From contig NZ_SELS01000012.1 in assembly GCF_004197395.1 (NCBI RefSeq), positions 1 to 64,000 on the forward strand: a stretch of 64,000 nucleotides of DNA. The letters run 5' to 3'. The first letter of the stretch is position 1. The number at the start of each line of letters is the position of its first letter. The notes below the pieces were generated by a model that was given only the letters and a program-made list of their open reading frames with translations, did not search any database and was not told where the DNA came from. This DNA comes from Paraburkholderia sp. UYCP14C (GTDB lineage Bacteria > Pseudomonadota > Gammaproteobacteria > Burkholderiales > Burkholderiaceae). Positions 1 through 9,083 of the stretch are shown here, piece after piece. The position numbers were made by a program, and so were the translations under genes.

Positions 1-1
1 G

Positions 2-607
2 CAGATCAGCGACATCACGGCAGTGGCTAGCGCCGACACGTTCGAACGCCCGATCTACGCAGGTAACGCGATTGCGACGGTTCAATCTCAAGATCCGATC
101 AAGGTCATCACCGTGCGCTCGACGGGCTTCGACGCCGTTGCAGCCGAAGGCGGCAGCGCAGCGGTCGAGAAGATCGAAGCGGCAGCCGACGCGGGCATCT
201 CGCAGTTCGTGAGCCGTGAAGTGACGAAGCTCGATCGTCCGGAACTGACGAGCGCAAAGATCATCGTGTCCGGTGGCCGGGGTCTGGGCAGTGGCGAGAA
301 CTACACGAAGGTTCTGGAGCCGCTGGCAGACAAGCTCGGCGCAGCGCTCGGTGCATCACGCGCAGCGGTCGACGCGGGCTTCGTGCCGAACGACTATCAG
401 GTCGGCCAGACCGGCAAGATCGTCGCGCCGCAACTGTACGTTGCGGTCGGCATCTCGGGGGCAATTCAGCACCTCGCCGGCATGAAGGACTCGAAGGTGA
501 TCGTCGCGATCAACAAGGATGCGGAAGCGCCGATTTTCGGCGTGGCGGATTACGGCCTCGTCGGCGACCTGAACGAAATCGTGCCTGCGCTCGCCGAGCA
601 TATCTGA
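2..607 (+). CDS. etfA: Electron transfer flavoprotein alpha subunit, 5'-truncated by window edge
   Basis: This is the C-terminal ~200 residues of EtfA (FixB type). EtfA binds FAD and AMP with EtfB and passes electrons from acyl-CoA dehydrogenases to ETF-quinone oxidoreductase. The frame is open to the first base of the window, so the start lies upstream; an internal GTG at 23 is not the real start. The FAD-domain signatures are visible: [50 protein letters not shown] and [12 protein letters not shown]. It is closely similar to the second EtfA at 12070-13008. The gene is probably preceded by etfB and looks like the housekeeping copy, which is inference. No clear terminator follows before the permease at 709. 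Confidence 0.95.
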   Translation, partial: QISDITAVASADTFERPIYAGNAIATVQSQDPIKVITVRSTGFDAVAAEGGSAAVEKIEAAADAGISQFVSREVTKLDRPELTSAKIIVSGGRGLGSGENYTKVLEPLADKLGAALGASRAAVDAGFVPNDYQVGQTGKIVAPQLYVAVGISGAIQHLAGMKDSKVIVAINKDAEAPIFGVADYGLVGDLNEIVPALAEHI

Positions 608-708
608 ACCCACTCATCGGATCGCTCGAGGCCTCGCGCACCACCGCAAGAAAGCGCGGCGCGGGGGCACGACCCTATCGCAGTACCCTTTCGGAGAGGA
701 GAGCAACC

Positions 709-2136
709 ATGGACAGCACCGCATCACGTAATGAAGGGACCCGACTGGTCGAGCGTCGTTCGATCGCATACATTCCCGACGCCGAGCGTCACGGCAATCT
801 GTTCAGCCAGTTCACGCTCTGGTTCGGCGCCAACCTCCAGATCACAGCCGTCGTGGTCGGTGCCCTCGCTGTTGTACTAGGCGGCGACGTCTTCTGGTCG
901 CTGGTCGGACTTCTTGCTGGACAGATTCTTGGCGGCACCGTGATGGCGTTGCATGGCGCACAAGGACCGCAACTCGGTCTGCCGCAGATGATTTCGAGCC
1001 GGGTGCAGTTTGGCGTCTATGGCGCGATCATTCCGCTCATCCTGGTCTGCGTGATGTACGTGGGTTTTTCCGCGGGCGGCACAGTGCTAGCGGGCCAAGC
1101 GATTGGCAAATTGCTGGACGTCAGCAATACAGTCGCAATTCTCATCTTTGCGTGCATCGTGATCCTTCTAACTGGGCTTGGTTATCGGATCATTCACGCG
1201 ATGGGGCGTGTGTCGAGCATAGTCGGTACTCTGGCCTTCCTTTACCTCTTTGCGAGCCTGTTGAGCGGCCACACCTGGAGCACCCTGCTCGCCAACCGTC
1301 ACTTCACCATCGCCTCGTTTCTGCTCGCGGTATCGCTGTCGGCATCGTGGCAGATCGCTTATGGCCCTTACGTCGCCGATTACTCCCGCTATCTGCCGAA
1401 ATCAACCCCTGCATCCAAGACATTTCTAGCAGTCTTTAGCGGCACGGTAATCGGTGCACAAGTGTCGATGACGTTCGGCGTGCTCGCCGCCGCGCTCGCG
1501 GGGGACCGCTTCGCTGGACACGAAGTGTCGTTTATCGTCGGCCTGGGCGCAACCGGGATCATCGCCGCAATCCTTTATTTCACGATCGCACTCGGCAAAC
1601 TCACGATCACGACGCTCAATGCGTATGGCAGCGTGATGTCGGTGGCGACGATCGTCACCGGCCTCGGTCGGCGCCGGGAAATTTCTCCCACCGCGCGGGT
1701 TGCATTCGTGATCCTGTCCGTGAGCATATCGAGCGCCCTCGCACTCGCCGGACAGCATTCCTTCCTGAAAGCGTTTTCGTCTTTCCTGCTGTTCCTTCTC
1801 GTGTTCTTCACGCCGTGGAGCGCGATTAATCTCGTCGACTACTACGCGGTGACGCGCGAGCGTTATGACGTACCCGCGCTCTTCGATGTGAATGGCCGCT
1901 ACGGACGCTGGAATCCGGTCGGGATCGCAGTCTATGTCATCGGCGTGCTCGTGCAGATGCCTTTTGTCGCCACCGGCTTTTACACGGGCCGCTGGGTCGA
2001 TGCACTTGGGGGCGTCGATATTTCGTGGATCGTAGGCATCGTCGTACCCGGTACTTTGTACTACGTGGCCACGCGTGGTGTGCAGTCGCGTGTGCCGGAG
2101 CAAGTCATTCTGCCGGAAATGTCTGGGGACGCATGA
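709..2136 (+). CDS. NCS1-family purine/cytosine-type permease
   Basis: A 475-residue polytopic membrane protein of the nucleobase:cation symporter-1 (PurCyt_permease) family. It imports nucleobases, allantoin, hydantoin or thiamine-like compounds with H+ or Na+. The N-terminus carries the family signature of TM1 (FSQFTLWFGANLQI) followed by GLLAGQILGGTVMALHGAQGP, and about 12 hydrophobic segments follow. The ATG at 709 has a purine-rich ribosome site (GGAGAGGAG) just upstream. The length fits the family. No catabolic gene sits beside it, so the substrate cannot be assigned; cytosine, purine or allantoin are all possible. Confidence 0.88.
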   Translation: MDSTASRNEGTRLVERRSIAYIPDAERHGNLFSQFTLWFGANLQITAVVVGALAVVLGGDVFWSLVGLLAGQILGGTVMALHGAQGPQLGLPQMISSRVQFGVYGAIIPLILVCVMYVGFSAGGTVLAGQAIGKLLDVSNTVAILIFACIVILLTGLGYRIIHAMGRVSSIVGTLAFLYLFASLLSGHTWSTLLANRHFTIASFLLAVSLSASWQIAYGPYVADYSRYLPKSTPASKTFLAVFSGTVIGAQVSMTFGVLAAALAGDRFAGHEVSFIVGLGATGIIAAILYFTIALGKLTITTLNAYGSVMSVATIVTGLGRRREISPTARVAFVILSVSISSALALAGQHSFLKAFSSFLLFLLVFFTPWSAINLVDYYAVTRERYDVPALFDVNGRYGRWNPVGIAVYVIGVLVQMPFVATGFYTGRWVDALGGVDISWIVGIVVPGTLYYVATRGVQSRVPEQVILPEMSGDA

Positions 2137-2598
2137 AAGCCTGGCCCTAGCACTCTCGCCCACCGCTCGCTTACGACTTATTCTCGCGCCGATAGAACCA
2201 CGATCATCGATCTCATGCGCTCCGTTCTCATCGATCGTCATCTCCGGCCATTATCAGCGAACGGGAATGCTCCTGTCGTCACGTGCGTGCCCGACTTCAC
2301 CACGACGATGGCATGCACCGTCTACGTTTGCATCACGGCAAGTGAGTTGCGTGGAGGAGTCTCCCCCACGCGCTCAGAGGTACGGTCGAGAATTGGCGCG
2401 CGCACACAGGCTCCGGCGGCTTCCACGTCGCATGGCGGTACATCCCAATCCGGCTGCCACGGCCACGCCCCCATCTCCCGACCCGTCGAACGCAATAGTG
2501 AGTTTCGGCCTACCGGGTTCGACAGCGTGCCCGCCAGCTTCACCCAGTGCGCCGGGTAAAACCGCGATTACGTTTGCTCACTGCAGTTTTCTCCATCC
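2137..2598. other. Intergenic, nothing recognised
   Basis: This 460-base stretch lies between the permease and the converging aminotransferase gene. Open frames here are shadows with no family resemblance. I saw no RNA gene, repeat or convincing terminator hairpin. Confidence 0.5.
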
Positions 2599-3693
2599 TC
2601 ATTTGACGCGATGGACCCATCCGAAAGGGTCCGCGATCTTGCCGCGCTGGATCCCGGTCAGCAGCGTGCGGATGTGTCGCGTCACTTCGCCTTCGTCGCC
2701 GTGGCCGATCGTGAATTCCCCGCCGGCATGCCGCACCTGGCCGATCGCGGTGACCACCGCAGCGGTGCCGCACGCGAACGCCTCCTTGACGCGGCCGCTT
2801 GCGGCGTCGGTACGCCATGCGTCGAACGCGTACGGCGCCTCTTTGACCGCAATCCCTTCCCGCTTGGCCAGTTCGATGATCGACGCACGGGTAATGCCCG
2901 GCAGAATGGTGCCCGACAGCGGCGGCGTCAATAGTGATCCGTCGTCCATCACGAAGAACACGTTCATGCCGCCCAGTTCCTCGATCCACCGGTGCTCCAC
3001 CGCATCGAGAAAGACGACCTGGTCACAGCCCTTCGACGCTGCTTCCGTCTGGGCGATCAGGCTGGCCGCATAGTTCCCGCCGCACTTCGCCGCGCCGGTG
3101 CCACCCGGGGCCGCTCGCGTGTATTGGTCCGACACCCACACGCTCACCGCCGTCTTGCCGGCTTTGAAGTACGGACCGACCGGGCAGGCGATCACGCAGA
3201 ACACGTACTCGCTCGACGCGCGCACACCGAGGAATGTTTCCGAGGCGAACATGAACGGGCGTAGGTACAGGCTGCCGTCGCCGCCAGGAACCCAGTCGCG
3301 GTCAATAGCGACGAGTGCTTCGACTGCCTGCAGGAAGACTGCTTCCGGCAGGTCAGCCATCGACATGCGGGCCGCGGATGCGCGAAACCGTCTGGCGTTT
3401 TCCAACGGCCGGAACAGAGCGATCGCCCCGTCTTCGCCGCGGTAGGCCTTCATGCCTTCGAATATTTCCTGCGCGTAGTGCAGCACCGAACAGGCCGGAT
3501 CGATCTGGAACGGCCGACGGGCTTCCACCTTCGCGTCGTGCCAGCCAAGGGCGTCAGTCCACCGGATCGTGACCATGTGATCGGTGAACACGCGTCCGAA
3601 CACGGGGGTTGCGATGCTGGCCGCGATTTGCTCTGGTGATGTGCGCGCGGGGTGAGGTGTCACGACGAACTGCAACTGTGTGTCAGTGTTCAT
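2599..3693 (-). CDS. ilvE: Branched-chain amino acid aminotransferase (class IV PLP)
   Basis: A 364-residue fold-type IV aminotransferase of the longer BCAT type, interconverting Leu/Ile/Val and their 2-oxo acids with 2-oxoglutarate/glutamate. The PLP lysine is K203 in GGTGAAKCGGNYAAS. Other family motifs are EIFEGMKAYRGEDG near 76-89, YLRPFMFASE near 143-152, and the C-terminal phosphate-binding LSGTILPGITR. It lies downstream of the leuA-like gene on the same strand, 182 bases away, and the two are probably co-expressed. This is likely a paralogue of the housekeeping ilvE, and it could equally serve leucine or norleucine-type 2-oxo acids made by its neighbour. Confidence 0.9.
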   Translation of the reverse strand: MNTDTQLQFVVTPHPARTSPEQIAASIATPVFGRVFTDHMVTIRWTDALGWHDAKVEARRPFQIDPACSVLHYAQEIFEGMKAYRGEDGAIALFRPLENARRFRASAARMSMADLPEAVFLQAVEALVAIDRDWVPGGDGSLYLRPFMFASETFLGVRASSEYVFCVIACPVGPYFKAGKTAVSVWVSDQYTRAAPGGTGAAKCGGNYAASLIAQTEAASKGCDQVVFLDAVEHRWIEELGGMNVFFVMDDGSLLTPPLSGTILPGITRASIIELAKREGIAVKEAPYAFDAWRTDAASGRVKEAFACGTAAVVTAIGQVRHAGGEFTIGHGDEGEVTRHIRTLLTGIQRGKIADPFGWVHRVK

Positions 3694-3875
3694 GGTTCAA
3701 TATTGCGTCGATGTTGAAGGGTGGTTCAGTTCTCAATGGATGCCTGCGGCATGGCGTCTGCGAACCGATGCTGCCAAGCACCAGCATCGGCTCCTGCGTG
3801 CGCGAGGGAGTCCGCCAGCGGCGCCGCTACTGCCCATTTACTGGCCCGCACGTGGGCAAACAACACAGGCGTCAG

Positions 3876-5060
3876 CTACCGCCGCGCGACGTGCGTCCCG
3901 GCGAGGCCGCATTCCCGTGCCAGTGCCAGCAACGCGTCATCCGAAACCGTCGTCTTGCGATCGGCGAGCGCCTTGAAGCGCACGAACGCGGTATCCAGTT
4001 CGCTTTCGCAGCCCGGCAGGATGCCCAGTTCCTGCAGTCGCTGCCTGAACGCGTTGCGGCCCGACAGCTTGCCGAGCACGATCCGGTTCGCACTCCAGCC
4101 CACGTCTTCGGCGCGCATGATCTCGTAGGTATCGCGCGCCTTCAGCACGCCGTCCTGGTGAATGCCTGAAGTATGGGCGAATGCGTTGGCGCCGACCACC
4201 GCCTTGTTCGGCTGGACCACGAAGCCGGTGATGTCCGAGACCAGTTGCGAGGTCGCGACGATCTGTGAGGTGTCGATGCCGATCTCGAGCCCGAAGTAGT
4301 CACGCCGCGTCCTGAGCGCCATCACAATTTCCTCGAGCGCGGCATTGCCCGCCCGCTCACCGAGGCCGTTGATCGCGCATTCGATTTGACGCGCACCGCC
4401 CGACTTGACAGCTGCCAGCGAGTTCGCCACCGCCATGCCGAGATCGTCGTGGCAATGCGCCGAGAACACCGCCCGGTCCGAATTTGGAATGCGCTGACGC
4501 AGTTCCCTGATTAGCGCGGCGTAGCCCTCCGGCACCGCATAGCCGACCGTATCGGGGATGTTGATGGTGGTCGCGCCCTCGTCGATCACCGCTTCCAGCA
4601 CGCGGCACAGAAAGTCTATGTCGGAACGGCTGCCGTCTTCCGCCGAGAACTCGACGTCGTCGGTAAAGTTGCGCGCCAGGCGCACCGCGCGACGCGCCTG
4701 TTCGTACACCTGCTCGGGTGTCGTGCGCAGCTTTTTTTCGATGTGCAACGCAGAGGTCGCAATGAACGTGTGGATGCGGGACCGGTTCGCCGGCTTCAGC
4801 GCGTCGGCTGCACGCGTAATGTCCAGGTCATTGGCGCGAGCGAGCGAGCAAACGACGCTGTCCTTTACATTGGCCGCGATCGCGCGGATCGCGTCAAAGT
4901 CGCCGTTCGAGCTTGCCGCGAAGCCCGCTTCGATCACGTCGACCCGCATGCGTTCGAGCTGCTTCGCGATGCGGATCTTCTCGTCCTTCGTCATCGACGC
5001 GCCGGGCGACTGTTCGCCATCGCGCAGAGTGGTGTCAAAAATGATAAGTCTGTCAGGCAT
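3876..5060 (-). CDS. leuA: 2-isopropylmalate synthase homologue lacking the leucine regulatory domain
   Basis: A 394-residue DRE-TIM metallolyase that condenses acetyl-CoA with a 2-oxo acid such as 2-oxoisovalerate. The HMGL-like barrel contains [11 protein letters not shown] (R13, D14), [11 protein letters not shown] (H202 and H204, metal ligands) and [13 protein letters not shown]. It continues through the linker subdomain ([18 protein letters not shown]) and stops at a clean TAG. Full-length LeuA is about 515 residues and ends in an allosteric leucine-binding domain that is absent here. No continuation is visible in the 182 bases downstream. Expected consequence, by family knowledge: no leucine feedback. 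Homocitrate- or citramalate-synthase-like activity is an alternative, though the sequence reads most like LeuA. Confidence 0.85.
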   Translation of the reverse strand: MPDRLIIFDTTLRDGEQSPGASMTKDEKIRIAKQLERMRVDVIEAGFAASSNGDFDAIRAIAANVKDSVVCSLARANDLDITRAADALKPANRSRIHTFIATSALHIEKKLRTTPEQVYEQARRAVRLARNFTDDVEFSAEDGSRSDIDFLCRVLEAVIDEGATTINIPDTVGYAVPEGYAALIRELRQRIPNSDRAVFSAHCHDDLGMAVANSLAAVKSGGARQIECAINGLGERAGNAALEEIVMALRTRRDYFGLEIGIDTSQIVATSQLVSDITGFVVQPNKAVVGANAFAHTSGIHQDGVLKARDTYEIMRAEDVGWSANRIVLGKLSGRNAFRQRLQELGILPGCESELDTAFVRFKALADRKTTVSDDALLALARECGLAGTHVARR

Positions 5061-5571
5061 GCCCGTCTCCTGTAGGATCGGCCTCTGCGTTGATTCTGGA
5101 CCGGGTGGTAACCCGTCCTGCCCGCCTGCGTCACTGGATCACAGCGCGCCGGCCGTTGGCGATTTTAGCGGGTCCATCCCTCCACGGACCCAGGATCAAC
5201 CCTCGATCGGTCTGCGAGCGAAGATCGGCGGAGCCACGCGGCCTTGCTACAAGCGGGTTGTTGCGCCGTTAGCGCCAGATTTTGCACGCTCCGCACGATT
5301 ACCCCACGGTGCTCCTGACTGCCCTCCGCTCTGGGACTACCCGGAAGCGAGCATCCCTGCCACAACGGCCTGCACCACCTTCAAGACCTTCCTGATTTCA
5401 GTGGCTGATCCGGCGAAAAAGCAAGCACGCAAGTGCCGGAGTGGTCCAGGCATCCGGCTCGCAAAGCGCCGAATTACGGGCTGGGTCCAGTGCTTTTCGA
5501 AGCTTCGCTTCGCCGCATTGCGGCCTAAGCTTTGGCTCAATTATCTGCACTGAAACAAGGTAGGAACAGCG
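5061..5571. other. Divergent intergenic region between leuA-like and slt
   Basis: About 510 bases separate the divergent genes and must hold both promoters. No coding frame has family resemblance. A short palindrome (CGAAGCTTCG) lies near 5497-5506. The sequence AGGTAGG precedes the slt start as a plausible ribosome site. I could not pick promoters with confidence. Confidence 0.4.
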
Positions 5572-7542
5572 ATGTCCACACGACGTCACCGGGCGTATCG
5601 CGCGATCGGTTTTGCCCTTGCCGCTGCGACGCTCGTCGTGTCCGGCACTGCGGTGGCCAAACATCCCACGCGGCTCTCCTCGTTTTCCGCCGACGATCAG
5701 ATCTTCATCAAGTTGCGTGACGCCGCCCGCGACAACGATCCCGCCCGTGCCGCGCAGCTGGCGAGCCTGATCCGCAATTATCCGGCGGCGGCTTATCTCA
5801 GCTATTTTCAGATCAAGCCGCGTCTGTTCAGCGGCGCGGGGCATGCGAATCTCGATGCGCCGGACGCACCCGTGCTGTCGTTTCTGCAACGCTACGACGG
5901 ACAGGCGATTGCCGACCGTCTGCGCAACGACTACCTGCGCGTGCTGGGCGCGCGCCACGACTGGCCGAATTTCGATTCCCAATATTCACTGTTCGTGCTG
6001 AACGACGACACGCAGGTGAAGTGCTATGCGCTCGAGTCGCGCGCCGCGCGGGGTGAAAACGTTGCCGACGCGGCGCGCGCGCTGCTCGTCGAGCCGAAGT
6101 GGTACGGCGACGGCTGCGTCGATCTGATCACCGCGCTCGACGGTCATCACCAGTTCACTTCCGAGGATGTCTGGCAGCAGATTCGCGAGGCCTACGAACA
6201 GGGCGCGACGACGACCGGCGGCAGACTGGTCGATGCGCTGGGCGCGGCGCGCCCGGATCCGCTGCGGCTCGATCAGGCGACGAACCAGCCGCGCGTGCTG
6301 CTGGCGAAAGGCGTCCCGATAGACGCGGCGTCCCATCAACTCGCGCTGCTCGCCATCACGCAGGTGGCGGCCAGCGATCCGGCAGCGGCCGCGGCCATCT
6401 TCACCGCGATCGCACCGGCGCTCACCCTGGCGGAACGCGCTATCGGCTGGGGCACGATTGCCTATCAGGCAGCGACCCGGCAGCTGCCGGGCGCGGTGGA
6501 CTGGTATCGGCTGTCGGTGAACGCGCCGCTGTCGAGCCAGGCCTATGAGTGGCGCACGCGCAGCGCGCTGCTCGCAGGAGACTGGATGATGGTGCGCTGG
6601 TCGATCGAGCAGATGCCGGCCGCGCTGCGCGCACAACCAGCGTGGGTCTACTGGTACGCGCGCGCGTTGAAACAGGCCGGCGAGGTGACAGCGGCGAATC
6701 AGGAATTCGGGAAGATCGCGGGAACCTACACCTTCTATGGCCAACTGGCCTCCGAGGCGCTCGGCCAGCAGATCGCGATTCCGCCACAGATCAAAGTGAC
6801 AGACGAAGAAGTCAAGAAGGCCGGCCAGACACCGGGCTTCGAACTGGCAAAGCGTTTTTATGCGCTGAACCTGCGCACGGAAGGCAACCGGGAGTGGAAC
6901 TGGCAGTTGCACGGCATGACCGACCGGCAACTGCTCGCAGTCGCCGAGTACGCACGCCGCATCGAGCTCTACGACCGGACGGTGAGCACCGCCGACAGGA
7001 CGCAGACCGAGCATGATTTTTCGCTGCGCTATCTGGCGCCGTTCCGCACGATTGTCGAGCGAGATGCGCAGTCCACCGGGTTCGATGTCGAATGGGCGTA
7101 CGGACTCATTCGCCAGGAGTCGCGCTTCATCATCAGTGCGCGCTCGGAAGTTGGCGCAGGCGGCCTGATGCAGGTGATGCCGGATACCGCGGAGATGGTC
7201 GCGAGGAAGATCGGGCTCGGTCCGATCTCGCGGGCGAGGATGAACGAGATCGAAACGAACATCCTGCTCGGCACGAATTATCTGTCGATGATTTACAACC
7301 AGCTTGACCGCTCGGCCGTGCTCGCGACCGCCGGCTACAATGCCGGCCCCGGACGCTCGCGCAGGTGGCAGGCCAACCTGCCGCGTGCGGTGGAAGGCGC
7401 GATTTTCACGGAGACGATTCCGTTCAACGAAACCCGCGACTACGTCAAGAATGTGTTGTCGAACACGGTCTACTACGCGGCGCTGTTTGACGGCCGCCCG
7501 AAATCGCTGATGGAGCTGCTTGGTCATATCGAGCCCCGATGA
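5572..7542 (+). CDS. slt: Soluble lytic murein transglycosylase (Slt70 family)
   Basis: A 656-residue periplasmic enzyme that cleaves the MurNAc-GlcNAc bond to give 1,6-anhydro-muropeptides. The N-terminus is a Sec signal peptide (basic start, hydrophobic core to about residue 27, ending VAKH). A long helical superhelix occupies about 40-450. The C-terminal SLT domain has the catalytic Glu in IRQESRF, then GAGGLMQVMP, NILLGTNYL and AGYNAGPGR, all diagnostic of family 1 LTs. Length agrees with proteobacterial Slt70. It is a stand-alone housekeeping gene; the minus-strand remnant at 7565-8027 abuts its 3' end. Confidence 0.95.
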   Translation: MSTRRHRAYRAIGFALAAATLVVSGTAVAKHPTRLSSFSADDQIFIKLRDAARDNDPARAAQLASLIRNYPAAAYLSYFQIKPRLFSGAGHANLDAPDAPVLSFLQRYDGQAIADRLRNDYLRVLGARHDWPNFDSQYSLFVLNDDTQVKCYALESRAARGENVADAARALLVEPKWYGDGCVDLITALDGHHQFTSEDVWQQIREAYEQGATTTGGRLVDALGAARPDPLRLDQATNQPRVLLAKGVPIDAASHQLALLAITQVAASDPAAAAAIFTAIAPALTLAERAIGWGTIAYQAATRQLPGAVDWYRLSVNAPLSSQAYEWRTRSALLAGDWMMVRWSIEQMPAALRAQPAWVYWYARALKQAGEVTAANQEFGKIAGTYTFYGQLASEALGQQIAIPPQIKVTDEEVKKAGQTPGFELAKRFYALNLRTEGNREWNWQLHGMTDRQLLAVAEYARRIELYDRTVSTADRTQTEHDFSLRYLAPFRTIVERDAQSTGFDVEWAYGLIRQESRFIISARSEVGAGGLMQVMPDTAEMVARKIGLGPISRARMNEIETNILLGTNYLSMIYNQLDRSAVLATAGYNAGPGRSRRWQANLPRAVEGAIFTETIPFNETRDYVKNVLSNTVYYAALFDGRPKSLMELLGHIEPR

Positions 7543-7564
7543 CATCGCAACGCTTCCGCGCTGA

Positions 7565-8027
7565 CGGCACGGGCATCATCCCGCCGATGGCGAAGCCGAT
7601 ATTCCATGAAAGGGCGGTTCCAGTTGCACGAATGGACGTCGGGAATCGCTCGTTCAGGAAGATCAGAATCGGCGCATACCCTGCGCTGCCAATGCACTTA
7701 GCAAGACCGCGTACAGGCCGATCATCGCAACACTACTCGCATGCGCCATCCAGACGTAGAAAACCGGAAAACAGATGAGCCTAACGACGCCGAGAAGTGA
7801 TGCCAGCCCTACTGTTAGATACATGATTGACGACTTTGAGAAAGGCGGGAAGATATCGCGTTCGCCGAGGGGAAGAACAGCTTTCCGACAATTGGCGCGA
7901 CAAAGAGCACCACGAATAGATCAAACACTTCCAGCGCCCAACCGAGGCATGACGCGGCGACGGCCGCGTACACCTGTCGACTGCCAGGATTTTCTGCCGC
8001 TTTGCGGCTTCCAAAGACCTCTTCCAT
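7565..8027 (-). pseudogene. Decayed MFS transporter (internal deletion and frameshifts)
   Basis: The ATG at 8027 has an excellent ribosome site (GGAAGGAG) and starts an MFS N-terminus: basic leader, then CLGWALEVFDLFVVLFVAPIV as TM1. After about 55 codons the sequence jumps to a late part of an MFS protein. In another minus frame it reads SSIMYLTVGLASLLGVVR (near 7820-7770), and in a third YAPILIFLNERFPTSIRA plus TGTALSWNIGFAIGGMMPV (7679-7570). The latter is the typical TM10-11 region of metabolite:H+ symporters. Most of the middle and the extreme C-terminus are gone and at least two frame changes occur, so this is a dead gene. The substrate is unknown. Confidence 0.75.
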
Positions 8028-8053
8028 CTGGATCTCCTTCCAGTGTCAAATTC

Positions 8054-8164
8054 CGTTGTGCCTGACGTGCAGAGCATCACCGAATAATCGTCCGCGGTCG
8101 AAACCGGTGCGAGCGTTCGGACGGCGACACCCGAATCATCGGCGCCGACCACATCTTCATAGCG
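8054..8164 (-). pseudogene. Scrap of an AMP-dependent acyl-CoA synthetase
   Basis: About 37 codons read RYEDVVGADDSG followed by a stretch ending DDYSVMLCTSGTTE. This resembles the A3 core of the AMP-binding superfamily (DD...YTSGTTG) with the preceding YEDLL-type helix. Nothing flanking continues the domain, and the last Gly of the motif is replaced by Glu. It sits between the MFS remnant and the ETF-QO remnant, in the same decayed block. The call rests on one short motif only. Confidence 0.35.
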
Positions 8165-8287
8165 CACTGAAGATCCCGAGGCCCCATCGATCGGTGTCGT
8201 TGAGGAGCTTCTTGTTATCCCTTGAAATGCCAACAGCGGCGCTCCGTCGGGGGTATCGCTTGTCGCGCATCGTGATGAGTACTGGCA

Positions 8288-9026
8288 GCCTGCCGTGTGC
8301 ATGACGAAGCCGGGCTCGTGACGGGCGGGGTCGATCTCCCACAGTTCCTTGATGCCGATGCCGAAGCTTGGCGGATCGCGCCCTTCGTCGAGCCGGTAGC
8401 GCTCGATGAGCTGCTTGCCCAGGTGGCCGCGCGCGCCCTCGGCAAAAATGGTATATCGCGCGTGCAGTTGCATACCCAACTGAAGGTTCGGGGTGGGCTC
8501 GCCCTCCTTGTCGACCCCCACGTTGCCCGTGGCCACGCCCTTGACCGAGCCGTCGTCGTTATAAAGCACCTCCGCCGCGGCAAAGCCGGGAAAGATTTCC
8601 ACACCGAGCGATTCGGCCTGTTCGGCCAGCCATTTAGTCAGGGCTCCCAGGCTGATGATGTAATTGCCCTCGTTGTGCGCAAACGGCGGCAGAAACAGGT
8701 TGGGTACGCGCATGGACGATTTCTCGCCGAGGAAGACATAGGCATCTTCGGTGACAGGCTGATTCAGCGGCGCGCCGCGCTCCTGCCAGTCGGGAAAGAG
8801 TTCGCTCAGCGCCCGCGGATCCATGATCGCGCCGGAAAGGATGTGCGCGCCCGGCTCGGAGCCTTTTTTCGAGCACCACCACCGAGACGTCCTGGCCTTT
8901 TTCCGCCGCCAGCTGCTTGATCCGGACGGCCGTGGCGAGACCGCCGGGGCCACCGCCGACGATCGACACGTCGTACTCCATGGACTCGCGCGGGCCATAC
9001 TGGGCCACGAGGTCGTTACTGTTCAT
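8288..9026 (-). pseudogene. ETF-ubiquinone oxidoreductase, frameshifted and 3'-truncated
   Basis: The ATG at 9026 begins an ETF-QO N-terminus: YGPRESMEYDVSIVGGGPGG with the FAD-binding GxGxxG, then KQLAAEKGQDVSVVVLEK. At a run of six A's on the coding strand (about 8863-8868) the frame breaks. With five A's it would continue KGSEPGAHILSGAIMDPRAL, which the adjacent frame does encode down to GFVMHTAGC at about 8288. Active homologues are about 555 residues and end in a 4Fe-4S ferredoxin domain; everything after residue ~245 is missing. The single-base insertion could be a sequencing error, but the truncation alone inactivates the gene. It lies just downstream of the dedicated ETF operon. Confidence 0.9.
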
Positions 9027-9083
9027 CGTGCTTTCTCGCGTGGGACTCACCCCGGGCGCCCGTGGATCAGGCGCAGGTGGCGA

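Noticed and set aside
1426-2241. Long minus-strand frame across the NCS1 permease gene
   Set aside because: It is rich in Arg/His/Asp with no family resemblance and lies opposite a clearly coding permease; a GC-skew shadow.
5480-5530. Possible terminator or RNA hairpin before slt
   Set aside because: Only a 10-base palindrome (CGAAGCTTCG) is present, with no T tract and no gene ending there.
5986-7545. 519-codon minus-strand frame opposite slt
   Set aside because: Arg-rich composition with no motifs, fully antisense to a well-supported transglycosylase.
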